Assembly (NCBI GenBank): GCA_020853705.1
Contig: JADYYK010000176.1
Span: forward strand, 1-46,738
DNA length: 46,738 nucleotides
DNA from: Deltaproteobacteria bacterium
GTDB lineage: Bacteria; Myxococcota_A; Polyangia; Haliangiales; JADYYK01
Direction: 5' to 3'
Part shown: positions 13,703-22,489 of the stretch, piece after piece
Numbering within the stretch: the stretch's first letter is position 1
Layout: the number at the start of each line of letters is the position of its first letter
Program-made: the position numbers and the translations under genes
The notes under the pieces: generated by a model
Database searches by the model: none
Seen by the model: the letters and a program-made list of their open reading frames with translations, nothing else
What the model was told of the DNA's origin: nothing

Positions 13703-16700
13703 CCCGGGGCCTTCCGCGGCGGCTCGAAGCCGGGGGCCAGCCAGGCCAGCACGCGGGCCGGGTTGGCGATGTGCTGGCGCTGCATGAAGGCGGCGGCGTG
13801 GCTGCGCAGCGCGGCGGCGCGCGGGCCGGTGACCAGGCCGCCGAGCTGGTGGCCGGCCACGGCGACGTGCAGCGCCATGCCGGCGGTGGTGAAGCCGGCG
13901 TGGGCCTGCTCCAGCAGCGCGATGGCCTGGGTGGCGTCGCCCTCGAGGTGCGCGGCGCCGGCCTCCAGCAGGTGCGAGAGCGGCAGCGCCCAGGCGGCGT
14001 CCTCACGGCGCAGGCGGCGGGCGTCGCGGCGCGCGGAGGTCAGCAGCTGGCGTAGGCTGCGCGGCTCGCCGCGGGCGACGGCGGCACCGGCGGCCATCAG
14101 GGCGGCACGGCCGCGCAAGAAGTGGGCCTCGCAGCGGCTGATCTGGATGAACAGCACGAAGGCGCGCTTGAGCTTGCTCCAGGCGGTCTCGATGCGGTCG
14201 AGGGCGCGGGCGCCGTCGCCCTGGTAGAGATCGACCTCGCACTGGCCCAGCAGGTTGTCCCAGTGCTGGTGCAGGAAGGTCTTGCTGGGCAGCTTGCGCG
14301 CGGCCTCGTCGAGGGCGTCGCGAGCGCCGGCGACGTCGTCGCGCGCCAGCGGCACCGCGACCAGGGTACCGGTGCGCAGCGAGGCCGCCAGGTAGCGGTC
14401 GTCGCGCGCCTCGGCCTCGCGCACCGCGCCGGGCAGCCGCGCGGACAGCTCGGCGAAGCGGCCCTGGTAGGTCAGCGCCCACGAGGTCACGATCTCCATG
14501 GTGTCCTGCTCCCAGGTCGAGCCCACGCAGCGCTCGCGGTACTCGCGCGCGCTGAGCTCGCACTGGGTCAGGGCGTCGGCGAAGCGGCCCTCGAGGTAGG
14601 CCGCGACGCCGGCCGAGCCCTCGACCATGGCGATGGCGTGCGGCACCGCGGTCTCGGCGGCCAGGGCGCGGGCCCGGGTCAGCAGGCGCGCGGTGCGGGC
14701 GTGCGCGCCGGTGCCGCTGGCGGCGACGTGGCCGACCTCGAGCGCCAGCGCCAGCGCGATCCGGTACGGCTCGCCGGCGCGCAGCGACAAGAGCAGCATG
14801 CGGGTCTGGAACTCGGCGCCACGCACCGAGTCGACCATCGACAGCCCCAGCGCGGCCGACCAGCACACGTCGATGCGCGCGCGGGTGGCGTCATCGAGCG
14901 GCCCCGAGCGCGGCTTGAAGCCGAGACCGCGGGTGCGCAGCACCGCGCGCAGCCACAGCAGCGAGGGCAGCGAGGCGCGGCCCGACTCGGGCAGCGCGAG
15001 GCCGACCGCGGCCAGCACGCCGCGCAGCGTGCTGAGGCCCTCGTCGATGAGGCCGCTGCGCAGCAGCTGCTCGGCGGCGCGGCGCTCGAGGTCGATGGCG
15101 TCGGGCCCGGTGCTGGCGCGGGCCGCCGACAGGAGGACGTGGGCGGCCTCGGCGCCGCGGCCGGCGTTGGACAGCGCCGAGCCGAGCGCGATCTCGAGCT
15201 CGAGCCGGCTGTGGCCGGAGGCGGGGTGGGCGTCGGCCAGCGCCAGCGCGTCGGCGTACAGCTCGGCGGCGCGGTCGAAGGCCAGCGCCTCGGCGGCGCG
15301 CTCGGCGGCGCGCACCACGTGCCGGGCGGCCTCGGCGGGCTCGCCGGCCTCGCGCCACTGCAGGTAGATCGCCTCGGGCTCGGCGCCGTCCTGCGCCTCC
15401 AGGGTGCGCGCCACGCGGCGGTGCAGGTCGGCGCGCTCGGCGGGGGCGACGTGCTCGGCGACCGCGGCGCGCACACGATCGTGGTCGGGCTCCACGGTGT
15501 CGCCGGCCGCGGGGCCGCTGGTGCGCAGCAGGCGCTCGCCGCGCAGCAGCGCGAGCAGGCGGGGCAGGGCGGCGGCGGGCACGTCGGCGGCGGCCTGCGC
15601 GGTCTGCTGCGACAGCGGCAGCGCGGCGCTGGCGACCAGGGTGCACAGGGCGCGCGCGGGCGGCTCCAGCGCGGCGATGCGCTGCCACAGGGCGTCCTCG
15701 AGGCGCAGCGCGCGTGGGCCGGCGCTGGACTGCCGCGCCAGCTCGGCGATGAACATGGGGTGGCCGGCGGCCTCGGCGGCGATGGTGTTGCGGGCCCCGA
15801 CGCCGACGCCGCCGGGTAGCAGGTGGGCGGCCAGCGCGCGCGCGTCGCCCGGCGGCAGGCCGGTCAGGGTCAGGCGGCGGCGCTCGCCGGGCAGTCGCGC
15901 CAGCAGCGCGGCGGCGCCCGGGTGATCGTCGCGCACCGTGCACAGCAGCAGCGCCGGGGTGGCGTCGGGCGGCGACAGCACGGCCTCCAGCAGCGCCATG
16001 CTGTCGGCGTCGCCCCACTGCAGATCGTCGATGGCGATGATGAGCGGGCGGCGCGCGGCCAGCGCCGCCAGGAGCTGGCGCAGGGCGCGGAAGGCGCGGC
16101 GGCGCAGCTCGGGGCGATCCAGCGCGCGCTCGCGCGGGGCGCGCGCGGCGATGGCGGGCAGTGCCTGGAAGGCGGGGAAGACGCGGCCGAGCAGGCCGGC
16201 GCCCTCGGGCAGCACGGCCTCCAGCGCTGGCGCCGGCAGCCGGCCGAGGTGCACACAGAGGGCGTCGAGCACGCCGTCGAGCGCCTTGTAGGGCACCGAC
16301 TCGCGCTCGAAGCAGCGCCCCGACAGCACCAGGGCGCCCGCGCTCGAGCCGGGGTCGGCGCCGAGGCCGGAGCTGGAGCCGCCGCCGCCGAGGCCGGAGC
16401 TGGAGCCGGGGTCGGCGCCGAGGCCGGAGTCGGAGCTGGCGCCGCCGTCGGCGCCTTCGCCTGCGCCGCGGTCTGCACCAGCGTGGAAGCTGGCGCGGGC
16501 GGCCTTGCGGGTCCACTCGGCGCACAGCGCGCTCTTGCCGACGCCGGACTCGCCGCTGACGACGACGGCGACCGGGCCGTGGCGCGAGGCCGCGAAGGCG
16601 GCGTCGAGCGCGGCCAGCTCGGGGCCGCGGCCCAGGAACAGCTCGCTGCCCGCGCGCGGGGCGGCGGCCGCCAGGCCGGCCAGGCGCAAGAGGTCGGCGC

Positions 16701-17595
16701 CCCCGGCGCGCGTCGCGGGGTCGGTGGCCAGCAGGGCCAGACACAGCGCCTCGAGATCGCGCGACACCTCGGGGGCGATCACGCGGGGCGGCAGCACCGG
16801 GGTCGACTGCTTGGCGGTCAGGACGTCGCGCGCGCTGCCCAGGAAGGGCAGCCGGCCGGTCAGCGCGCGGTACAGCACCACGCCGACGCTGTACCAGTCG
16901 GCGGCGGGCTCGGCGGGCAGGCCGCGGGCCTGCTCGGGCGCCATGTACGCCGGGGTGCCGACCACGACGTCGCCCTCCCATGGCGTCGCGCTGGTGGCGC
17001 CCGCGATGAGGCCGAAGTCGAGCAGCACCACGCGGCCCGCGGGGGTGACCAGGATGTTCGACGGCTTGACGTCGCGGTGCACCTTGCCCTGCGCGTGCAG
17101 CGCCAGCAGGCCCAGCGCGAGCTGACCCAGCACCGGGCGCAGGCGCGCCTCGTCGAGGGTGCCGCCGGTGTCGGGGCGCGGCTCGCGCGTGCTCAGCGCC
17201 GGGCCGCGCTCGACCTCGGTGATGAGGCCATCGCGCGAGTCGAACAGATCGCTGTCACCGGCGTCGAGCGCGCTGGCGCCGGGGCGCACCCAGCGCAGCA
17301 CCGAGGTGCCCTCGACGAGCTCCATGGTGAAGAACCACTGCCCCTGGTCCTCGATCAGCTCGCCGAGCTCGACCAGGTTGGGGTGCAGCACGTCCTGCAG
17401 GGCACGGAACTCGTTCTTGAAGCGCAGCAGGTGCTCGGCCGACATCGAGAGCAGGGTCTTGAGCGCGACGCGCACGCCGCGCTCGCGGTCGAGGACCTCG
17501 TAGACGACGCCCATGCCGCCACGCCCGAGCACGCGGACGATCTCGAAGCGTCCGGCGCATAGCTGTGCCGGTGGCGTCCCCTCCCGTGGCTCCAC
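13699..17595 (-). CDS. Ser/Thr kinase-AAA-type NTPase-TPR regulator (PknK-like)
   Basis: This 1298-residue protein starts at GTG 17595. The eukaryotic-type kinase domain spans about 15-305: GRGGMG at 24-29, Lys46, HRDVKPSN at 173-180, DFG at 193-195 and APEQ near 219-222. An NTPase domain follows, with Walker A GESGVGKS at 348-355 and a Walker B-type IIAIDDLQWGDADS. A long helical repeat region of TPR type runs to the end. This is the architecture of PknK-like and MalT-like regulators, but no C-terminal LuxR helix-turn-helix domain is seen. A Gly/Ser-rich insertion follows Walker A. It probably integrates signals in the cytoplasm; the targets are unknown. A TAGGAT hexamer lies 6 bases before the start. 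Confidence 0.9.
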   Translation of the reverse strand: MEPREGTPPAQLCAGRFEIVRVLGRGGMGVVYEVLDRERGVRVALKTLLSMSAEHLLRFKNEFRALQDVLHPNLVELGELIEDQGQWFFTMELVEGTSVLRWVRPGASALDAGDSDLFDSRDGLITEVERGPALSTREPRPDTGGTLDEARLRPVLGQLALGLLALHAQGKVHRDVKPSNILVTPAGRVVLLDFGLIAGATSATPWEGDVVVGTPAYMAPEQARGLPAEPAADWYSVGVVLYRALTGRLPFLGSARDVLTAKQSTPVLPPRVIAPEVSRDLEALCLALLATDPATRAGGADLLRLAGLAAAAPRAGSELFLGRGPELAALDAAFAASRHGPVAVVVSGESGVGKSALCAEWTRKAARASFHAGADRGAGEGADGGASSDSGLGADPGSSSGLGGGGSSSGLGADPGSSAGALVLSGRCFERESVPYKALDGVLDALCVHLGRLPAPALEAVLPEGAGLLGRVFPAFQALPAIAARAPRERALDRPELRRRAFRALRQLLAALAARRPLIIAIDDLQWGDADSMALLEAVLSPPDATPALLLCTVRDDHPGAAALLARLPGERRRLTLTGLPPGDARALAAHLLPGGVGVGARNTIAAEAAGHPMFIAELARQSSAGPRALRLEDALWQRIAALEPPARALCTLVASAALPLSQQTAQAAADVPAAALPRLLALLRGERLLRTSGPAAGDTVEPDHDRVRAAVAEHVAPAERADLHRRVARTLEAQDGAEPEAIYLQWREAGEPAEAARHVVRAAERAAEALAFDRAAELYADALALADAHPASGHSRLELEIALGSALSNAGRGAEAAHVLLSAARASTGPDAIDLERRAAEQLLRSGLIDEGLSTLRGVLAAVGLALPESGRASLPSLLWLRAVLRTRGLGFKPRSGPLDDATRARIDVCWSAALGLSMVDSVRGAEFQTRMLLLSLRAGEPYRIALALALEVGHVAASGTGAHARTARLLTRARALAAETAVPHAIAMVEGSAGVAAYLEGRFADALTQCELSAREYRERCVGSTWEQDTMEIVTSWALTYQGRFAELSARLPGAVREAEARDDRYLAASLRTGTLVAVPLARDDVAGARDALDEAARKLPSKTFLHQHWDNLLGQCEVDLYQGDGARALDRIETAWSKLKRAFVLFIQISRCEAHFLRGRAALMAAGAAVARGEPRSLRQLLTSARRDARRLRREDAAWALPLSHLLEAGAAHLEGDATQAIALLEQAHAGFTTAGMALHVAVAGHQLGGLVTGPRAAALRSHAAAFMQRQHIANPARVLAWLAPGFEPPRKAPG
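16336..16482 (-). repeat. Gly/Ser/Asp low-complexity insertion within the kinase-NTPase gene
   Basis: Repeated GC-rich units encode residues about 372-420 of the 1298-residue kinase, built from near-copies of SGLGADPGSS and SGLGGGGSS. The segment lies between the Walker A helix and the next strand of the NTPase domain; the second giant kinase in this window (36364-40119) has no such insert at that point. It reads as an in-frame expansion in a surface loop. Confidence 0.75.
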
Positions 17596-17620
17596 GACAC
17601 GATCCTAACCCGTGCGACGA

Positions 17621-17658
17621 GGAAAAGCCCCGGCGCCTTTGGGTGGGCACCGGGACTT
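17621..17658 (-). terminator. Intrinsic terminator of glnA
   Basis: On the minus strand AAGTCCCGGTGCC pairs with GGCGCCGGGGCTT (13 pairs, two of them G-U), with an 8-base loop and the U-run CTTTT at the 3' side. This is a classical factor-independent terminator, 80 bases after the glnA stop and 26 bases before the kinase start. The wobbles form only in the minus-strand RNA, which supports its orientation. Confidence 0.8.
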
Positions 17659-17663
17659 CATTT

Positions 17664-17705
17664 CCTGTTGCCTGTGACCTGTGGCCTGTTGCCTGTGGCC
17701 TGTTC
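17664..17705. repeat. Six tandem heptamers of CCTGTNN
   Basis: Six contiguous 7-base units (CCTGTTG, CCTGTGA, CCTGTGG, CCTGTTG, CCTGTGG, CCTGTTC) fill the space between the glnA stop and its terminator. The period is not a codon multiple and the region is non-coding. It is a short minisatellite whose copy number may vary. Confidence 0.85.
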
Positions 17706-17716
17706 TTCTCAGCTCC

Positions 17717-17745
17717 AGTTCTAGTGGCCTGCGGCCACTAGAACT
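17717..17745. repeat. Perfect hairpin overlapping the glnA stop codon
   Basis: AGTTCTAGTGGCC and its exact complement flank a TGC loop, giving a 13-pair perfect stem. The glnA stop codon (17738-17740) lies inside one arm. In the glnA mRNA the hairpin could protect the 3' end or help termination; it has no U-tract of its own. Confidence 0.8.
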
Positions 17746-19183
17746 GATTCCAGAGGTACTGGTTCGTGATCTCATGATGGAACTGCACCTCGTTGACCTT
17801 GACCTGTGCGCCCAGGGCGCGCGGGCAGCGGTCGGCCGAGGCCGCCTTGAGCTCGGCGAACTTGCCCTGCACGGTCTCGCCGAACAGCTCGGTCACGAAG
17901 CTCGAGCCCCTGAACAGGCGCAGCGCGTCGTAGATGTTGTCGCTGAGGTAGCGCGTCTTGCTGCTCTCGGCTTCGGCCAGCTTGGGGCCCTCGAGGCCGG
18001 TGCGCAGGATGGTGTACACGGACATGTACGGGTTGGCGTCGGGCGCCACGCTGCGCACCTCGACGCGCGCGGAGCGCTCGTTGCCGAGCGGGATGCGCAC
18101 CATCGAGCCGCGATCGATGGCCGAGGCCTTGATCTGGTTGGGCGCCTCGAAGTGCGGATCCAGGCGGCGGTACGAGTTGACCGACGAGTTCAGCACCAGA
18201 CAGATCTCCGGCGCGGCGCCCAGGATGCGGTTGATGAAGTCCCAGCCGGCGCTCGACAGCCCGTCCTTGCCGTTCTTGTCGTGGAACAGGTTGACGCCCT
18301 TGCGCGCCAGCGACAGGTTGGTGTGCATGCCGTTGCCGTTGACGCCGGCGTAGGGCTTGGGCAGAAACGACGCCGTCATGTCGAGCTGGCTGGCGACCTG
18401 ACGGGCCAGGAGCTTGTACAGCTGGACCTGGTCGGCGCCGATGATGGCGTCCGAGTACTTGAAGTTCATCTCGAACTGCGACGGCGCGACCTCGGGGTGG
18501 TCCTTCTCGTTCTCGAAGCCCATGGCGCGCTGCGCCTCGGCCGAGCGATCGATGAACTCGCGCAGGGTGTCGCCAGGCAGCGAATGGTAGTAGCCGCCGG
18601 TGGAGATGAACTCGAAGGCGCGGGTCTCGTGGTAGTGGCGCTCGGCGTCCTTGCCCTTGAACAGGAAGCCCTCGATCTCGTGCGCCACGTTGCACACCGT
18701 GCCGTCCTTGGCGAACAGCTTCTCGGTGTAGGCCTTGAGGCGGCCGCGCAGGTCGCCGATGTACGGCGAGCCGTCGCGCTCCATGACCTCGCCGAACACC
18801 AGCACCTTGCCGGAGCCGAACACGTCGGCGGGCAGCCAGTAGAACGCCGGCCAGTCGATGCTCAGGCGCAGATCCGACTCCTGCTGCGCGGAGAAGCCGC
18901 GGATGGAGCTGCCGTCGAAGGTCAGGTTGTCGGCGCTGCCGAGCAGGAACTTCTTGTCATAGTCCAGCATGTGCAGCCGACCCTCGAGGTCGGTGAAGCA
19001 CACGGTGACCGCCTTGATGCGCTTCTCGTCCGACAAGTACTTCATGCGCTGCTCGCGCACGGTGTCGAGCGGCGTCCGTGCCAGCCGCTGCTCCTTGGCT
19101 TGCAGGTTGAGCTGCTCGAGCTCGTCGTAGGGGATTTGCAGGAAGGAACGCAGGCCGGGGGTCGGGGTGATGTTGGCGCTCAT
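17738..19183 (-). CDS. glnA: Glutamine synthetase
   Basis: This 481-residue cytoplasmic enzyme makes glutamine from glutamate, ammonia and ATP. The family blocks are intact: LTFDGSSIRGF in the N-terminal beta-grasp region, HEIEGFLFKG and HPEVAPSQFEMNF with metal ligands, and the nucleotide-binding stretch KPYAGVNGNGMHTNLSL. The substrate segment RRLDPHFEAPNQ and RIPLGNERSARVEVRSVAPDANPY follow. The final region has no clear adenylylation-site motif. The ATG at 19183 lies 12 bases after GGAGG, a long spacing, but the N-terminus matches myxobacterial homologues. It is transcribed alone, divergent from an aldo/keto reductase gene and followed by an intrinsic terminator. Confidence 0.93.
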   Translation of the reverse strand: MSANITPTPGLRSFLQIPYDELEQLNLQAKEQRLARTPLDTVREQRMKYLSDEKRIKAVTVCFTDLEGRLHMLDYDKKFLLGSADNLTFDGSSIRGFSAQQESDLRLSIDWPAFYWLPADVFGSGKVLVFGEVMERDGSPYIGDLRGRLKAYTEKLFAKDGTVCNVAHEIEGFLFKGKDAERHYHETRAFEFISTGGYYHSLPGDTLREFIDRSAEAQRAMGFENEKDHPEVAPSQFEMNFKYSDAIIGADQVQLYKLLARQVASQLDMTASFLPKPYAGVNGNGMHTNLSLARKGVNLFHDKNGKDGLSSAGWDFINRILGAAPEICLVLNSSVNSYRRLDPHFEAPNQIKASAIDRGSMVRIPLGNERSARVEVRSVAPDANPYMSVYTILRTGLEGPKLAEAESSKTRYLSDNIYDALRLFRGSSFVTELFGETVQGKFAELKAASADRCPRALGAQVKVNEVQFHHEITNQYLWNQF

Positions 19184-19303
19184 ATTGAGAGGTTGCCTCC
19201 TTGACGCGAAACATAGCCGCTTCGGCGCCCGGATGGCGTAATGGAACGGAAACAAATGACGACGGGCAACTCGTCCCCGCCCCCAGCGAGGTATCCTTGC
19301 GAG

Positions 19304-20137
19304 ATGAGTGACGGATTTCGGGTCCGTTCCATCCCGGTGCCGGCCCTGATGTACGGCACCGCCTGGAAGGAGGAGCGCACCGAGTCGCTGGTGCGGCAGG
19401 CGCTGGCGGCAGGTTTCGCGGCCATCGACACCGCCAACCAGCGCAAGCACTACCACGAGGCCGGGGTCGGCGCCGCGCTGGCCGCCAGCGGGATGGCGCG
19501 CGGCGAGATCTTCCTGCAGACCAAGTTCACCTATGTGCGTGGGCAGGATCACCGGCTGCCCTACGACCCCAAGGCCGACATCGGCACCCAGGTGCTGGAG
19601 TCGTTCCAGAGCTCGTGCCAGCACCTCGGCGTCACCATGATCGACTCCTATGTGCTGCACGGGCCGTGGGCGGGGCAGGGCTGGTCGGCGCAGGATCGCG
19701 CCGCCTGGGCCGCCATGGAGGGGCTGCAGCGCGACGGCAGCGCGCGCCTGCTCGGCATCAGCAACGTGTCGCTGGAGCAGCTCGAGCTCTTGTGCGGCGA
19801 GGCCCGCGTCAAGCCGGCCTTCGTGCAGAACCGCTGCTACGCGCGCACCGGCTGGGACGCCGCCGTGCGCGCGCTGTGCAGCCAGCACGACATCACCTAC
19901 CAGGGCTTCTCGCTGCTGACCGCCAACACCCGCGAGCTTCTGCAGGCGCCGGTGCGCGAGCTGGCCGGGCGCCTCGGCGCCACCGTGCCACAGGTGGTGT
20001 TCGCGTTCGCGCGCGCGGTCGGCATGATCGCGCTGACCGGGACCTCCGACCTCGGGCACATGCGCGAGGATCTGGCGGCCGCCGGCTTCAGCCTGACGCC
20101 GGCCGACGTCGCGCTGGTGCTGGGGCTCGGGGCCTAG
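19304..20137 (+). CDS. Aldo/keto reductase
   Basis: This 277-residue NAD(P)H-dependent oxidoreductase has a TIM-barrel pattern. The catalytic set is recognisable: Asp in AAIDTANQRKHYHE (with Tyr nearby), Lys in FLQTKFTY and His in SYVLHGPW. The nucleotide-binding region is near the end (MIALTGTSDLGHMREDL). Members reduce aldehydes and ketones; the substrate is unknown. The chosen ATG fits the family N-terminus (VPALMYGTAW). No ribosome site is seen; TATCCT lies 6 bases before the start, suggesting a leaderless transcript. A cysteine-free glutaredoxin-like gene follows 35 bases downstream with its own possible promoter. Confidence 0.88.
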   Translation: MSDGFRVRSIPVPALMYGTAWKEERTESLVRQALAAGFAAIDTANQRKHYHEAGVGAALAASGMARGEIFLQTKFTYVRGQDHRLPYDPKADIGTQVLESFQSSCQHLGVTMIDSYVLHGPWAGQGWSAQDRAAWAAMEGLQRDGSARLLGISNVSLEQLELLCGEARVKPAFVQNRCYARTGWDAAVRALCSQHDITYQGFSLLTANTRELLQAPVRELAGRLGATVPQVVFAFARAVGMIALTGTSDLGHMREDLAAAGFSLTPADVALVLGLGA

Positions 20138-20166
20138 CTGACCCGGGGCCGACTTCGTGCTACCTA
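20138..20166 (+). promoter_or_regulatory. Candidate promoter of the glutaredoxin-like gene
   Basis: CTGACC (20138-20143), 17 bases and TACCTA (20161-20166) lie just before the ATG at 20173, with only 6 bases between the -10-like element and the start codon. This would give a leaderless or nearly leaderless transcript. Both hexamers are partial matches. Confidence 0.35.
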
Positions 20167-20172
20167 GCGGCC

Positions 20173-20577
20173 ATGTCGCTCGGTGATCCCAGCCTCGCCG
20201 CTCAGGTCTTCGGCCGTCGTCTCGATCCCTGGACCAACCGCGCCACCGACCTGCTCGAGCGCGTCAAGCTGCCCTACCACTTCGTCGACCTCGACATCGA
20301 CGTGCCCGACAGCGACAAGCTGCGGGCGCAGCTCATCCACGAGACGCGCCACTACGAGACGCCCTATGTGTACCTGCACGGCAAGTTCATCGGCGGCTTC
20401 GCCGAGCTGGACGAGCACGAGCGCCTGGGCCAGCTGACCGCGGCGCCACCCCGGCCCGGCCGCACCGAGGTCGTCATCGTCGCGCGCGAGCGCGAGTTCA
20501 GGCCACCAGCGCTGTGGGATCGCCGCCCGGTCCCGGGTGACGAGGGCGACGACGACGACGACGACGACGAGGCCTGA
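20173..20577 (+). CDS. Glutaredoxin-fold protein lacking all cysteines
   Basis: This 134-residue protein has the glutaredoxin layout: first strand AQVFGRRL, helix ATDLLERVKLPYHFVDLD, cis-Pro segment ETPYVYLHGKFIGGF (TP at 63-64, GGF at 74-76). The site where glutaredoxins carry CPYC reads DPWT (18-21), and the whole protein contains no Cys. It therefore cannot do dithiol or monothiol redox chemistry; a binding or scaffolding role is more likely. The C-terminal part is unrelated and ends in a run of seven Asp encoded by GAC repeats. It follows the aldo/keto reductase gene and converges on a lipoprotein gene. Confidence 0.75.
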   Translation: MSLGDPSLAAQVFGRRLDPWTNRATDLLERVKLPYHFVDLDIDVPDSDKLRAQLIHETRHYETPYVYLHGKFIGGFAELDEHERLGQLTAAPPRPGRTEVVIVAREREFRPPALWDRRPVPGDEGDDDDDDDEA

Positions 20578-20593
20578 GCTGCGCGCCGCCGCG

Positions 20594-21295
20594 TCAGCAG
20601 CTCCAGGCCACGATGTGGCACAGGCCGTCGTCGCCGCACACGCTGTCGCGCTCGCCATCCTTGCACGGGCGCACCGGGCGCGGCAGCTCGCGCGGGACCT
20701 CGGAGGACGGCACCGGCCGCAGGCGCGGCTCGCGCGTCAGGCTGCAGTCCTTGAAGCTCTGGCACGGCACCGGCGCTGACCAGCTGAACTGACAGCTGCC
20801 CTGGGTGCAGGTGCAGATGGGGCCCTCGGTGATGATGGGGCCGCTGGGGCGACCGCCGAGCACGCAGGTGCCGGCACCGAGATCGATGGCGCAGTCGGCG
20901 CTGCTGCCGCAGGCCGGAGCTGGCGTGGGCGCCGCGGCGCGCGAGCCGTCGGGGTGCAGGGTGCAGCGATGGTTGACGCAGCTGCACGTGCCGGGCGGCG
21001 GGCGCGACTTGTCACAGGCGACCGGGGCCTGGCCCTTGACGCGCTGGCAGCGGCTGGCGTTGCAGGGGTCGTCCCAGCCGCAGTCGCCGTCGTCGCTGCA
21101 CAGCTTGCCGGCCGCGAGGTCGTCCTGGGCGGTGTCGGCGTCCGGGGTCGGGACCGGCACCGACGCGTCGGCGAGGGCGGCGTGGGTCGGGCTGGGCGAC
21201 GGCGCCGGCCGGCGCGCGGTCTTCTTGCAGCCGAGGTAGGCGCCGCCGCTGGCCGCCAGGACCAGCGCCAGCACGAGCCGGTTGTGCGGGGACAT
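20594..21295 (-). CDS. Cys-rich lipoprotein of unknown function
   Basis: This 233-residue protein starts at ATG 21295 with a hydrophobic signal and lipobox YLGC (about residues 20-23). The mature part begins with a Pro/Ala-rich tether and then holds about 20 Cys in repeated groups such as CSDDGDCGWDDPCNASRCQ and CGSSADCAIDLGAGTCV, patterns common in disulfide-stabilised surface proteins of myxobacteria (compare the SDxDC motif). No enzyme motif is seen. It converges on the glutaredoxin-like gene and diverges from the lipoprotein gene at 21446, with which it shares a 150-base upstream region. Confidence 0.7.
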   Translation of the reverse strand: MSPHNRLVLALVLAASGGAYLGCKKTARRPAPSPSPTHAALADASVPVPTPDADTAQDDLAAGKLCSDDGDCGWDDPCNASRCQRVKGQAPVACDKSRPPPGTCSCVNHRCTLHPDGSRAAAPTPAPACGSSADCAIDLGAGTCVLGGRPSGPIITEGPICTCTQGSCQFSWSAPVPCQSFKDCSLTREPRLRPVPSSEVPRELPRPVRPCKDGERDSVCGDDGLCHIVAWSC

Positions 21296-21445
21296 GGCCG
21301 CATCGTCTGTCGCAAACCAGGACATTGGCAAGCCCGGTGGCCAGCTGACGGTGCGGATCACCGCCGGCGACGCCGACAGCCAGCCCCTGGAATCGCGAAC
21401 TTGCGTGCGCTGACGGGCGGCACAGCTCGTGCTTTGCGCGGCTGC

Positions 21446-22444
21446 ATGATGCTCTCCATCGTCCGCCGTTCGACCTTCGCAGCCCTGCTCGCCACCGTCG
21501 TCCTCACCAGCGCTTGCGCCAGCGAGGACGACCAGGATCTCAGCCTCCAGAACGAGACCGTCGAGCAGGACGAGGACCTCCTCGCCGCCGCCGACGCCAA
21601 GGCCGACTCGCTCACCTCGACGTCGACCTACTACGAGGTCCGCTATGACACCCGGCGCTGCGCCTGGCCGTACTGTGGCGGCTTCTGGGTCAGCCGCGCC
21701 AACCGGGCCCAGACCCGCTGCGCCGATGGCCGCTACGCCTCCGAGTGCTACGTGACCGACATCGACTACAGCGCGCTGGGGCTGACCGACCAGGAGATCG
21801 CCGACGTCAGCGCGGTCGAGGCCACCTCGATCTACCGCGGTACCTTCAAGGCCGCCAGCCAGTCGGGCATCAACTACACGGTGCTGGCCGCCAAGGAGGT
21901 CTGGCGGTCGGCCGACGGCCTGGCGCCGAGCGGCGTGTTCTACCGCGTCGATGACAACAAGATCCGCTGCATCACCACGCCGTGCCCGGTCAGCTACCAC
22001 GAGGCCAAGCTGAACTCCACCCTGTCCACCAGCGTGGTCGGCTTCACCGGCGTGCACGCGCCCAAGATCGTCGGCGAGCTGGGCCGTTCGGGCCAGCTGC
22101 TGATCGCCGGCTACAACCGCAACACCCGTGACGGCAAGAAGCTCAACGCCTCGCAGTTCTACATCCCGGTCAAGCACGTCGCGGTCGCCGACGACACCTC
22201 GTGCACGGTCGACGCCGACTGCACCCGGACCTCGTACTCGCACTACATCTCCAGCCCCAGCGAGTGCTACTGCACGCTGTGCCCGACCACCGTGGTCAAC
22301 ACTGATGGCGCCGATCGCCTGCGCGCCAGCTGGGAGGCGCAGTGCTCGGGCGTGCGCCTGAACTGCCCGCTGGCGCTGTGCATCCGTCCGCTGCCGGTGG
22401 GCTGCGTGGCCGGCCAGTGCAGCACCATCGCCGAGGTCCCGTAG
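21446..22444 (+). CDS. Putative lipoprotein, DUF6748-like
   Basis: This 332-residue protein starts at either of two adjacent ATGs (21446 or 21449). It has a signal ending in LTSAC, a slightly irregular lipobox, then an acidic tether. The body contains YYEVRYDTRRCAWPYCGGFW and repeated Cys pairs (IRCITTPCPVSYHEAKLN, CYCTLCPTTVVN), which I associate with the DUF6748 family of myxobacterial exported proteins; this name is from memory. A SCTVDADC motif resembles the Cys-rich modules of the neighbouring lipoprotein. The function is unknown; location is probably the outer membrane or cell surface. Confidence 0.7.
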   Translation: MMLSIVRRSTFAALLATVVLTSACASEDDQDLSLQNETVEQDEDLLAAADAKADSLTSTSTYYEVRYDTRRCAWPYCGGFWVSRANRAQTRCADGRYASECYVTDIDYSALGLTDQEIADVSAVEATSIYRGTFKAASQSGINYTVLAAKEVWRSADGLAPSGVFYRVDDNKIRCITTPCPVSYHEAKLNSTLSTSVVGFTGVHAPKIVGELGRSGQLLIAGYNRNTRDGKKLNASQFYIPVKHVAVADDTSCTVDADCTRTSYSHYISSPSECYCTLCPTTVVNTDGADRLRASWEAQCSGVRLNCPLALCIRPLPVGCVAGQCSTIAEVP

Positions 22445-22469
22445 TCACCGTCCCAGCCCGCCCCGCCTG

Positions 22470-22489
22470 ACCTGCCCGCCGCGGCAGGT
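22470..22489 (+). terminator. Probable terminator after the DUF6748-like gene
   Basis: ACCTGCC and GGCAGGT form a 7-pair stem around a 6-base loop, followed directly by TTTG, 26 bases after the stop codon. The stem is short but placed correctly between two same-strand genes, and the TTG after it doubles as the possible -35 element of the next gene. Confidence 0.5.

Noticed and set aside
17664..17705. Heptamer repeats as a possible CRISPR remnant
   Set aside because: Units are 7 bases and contiguous with no spacers, and there are no cas genes; a minisatellite.
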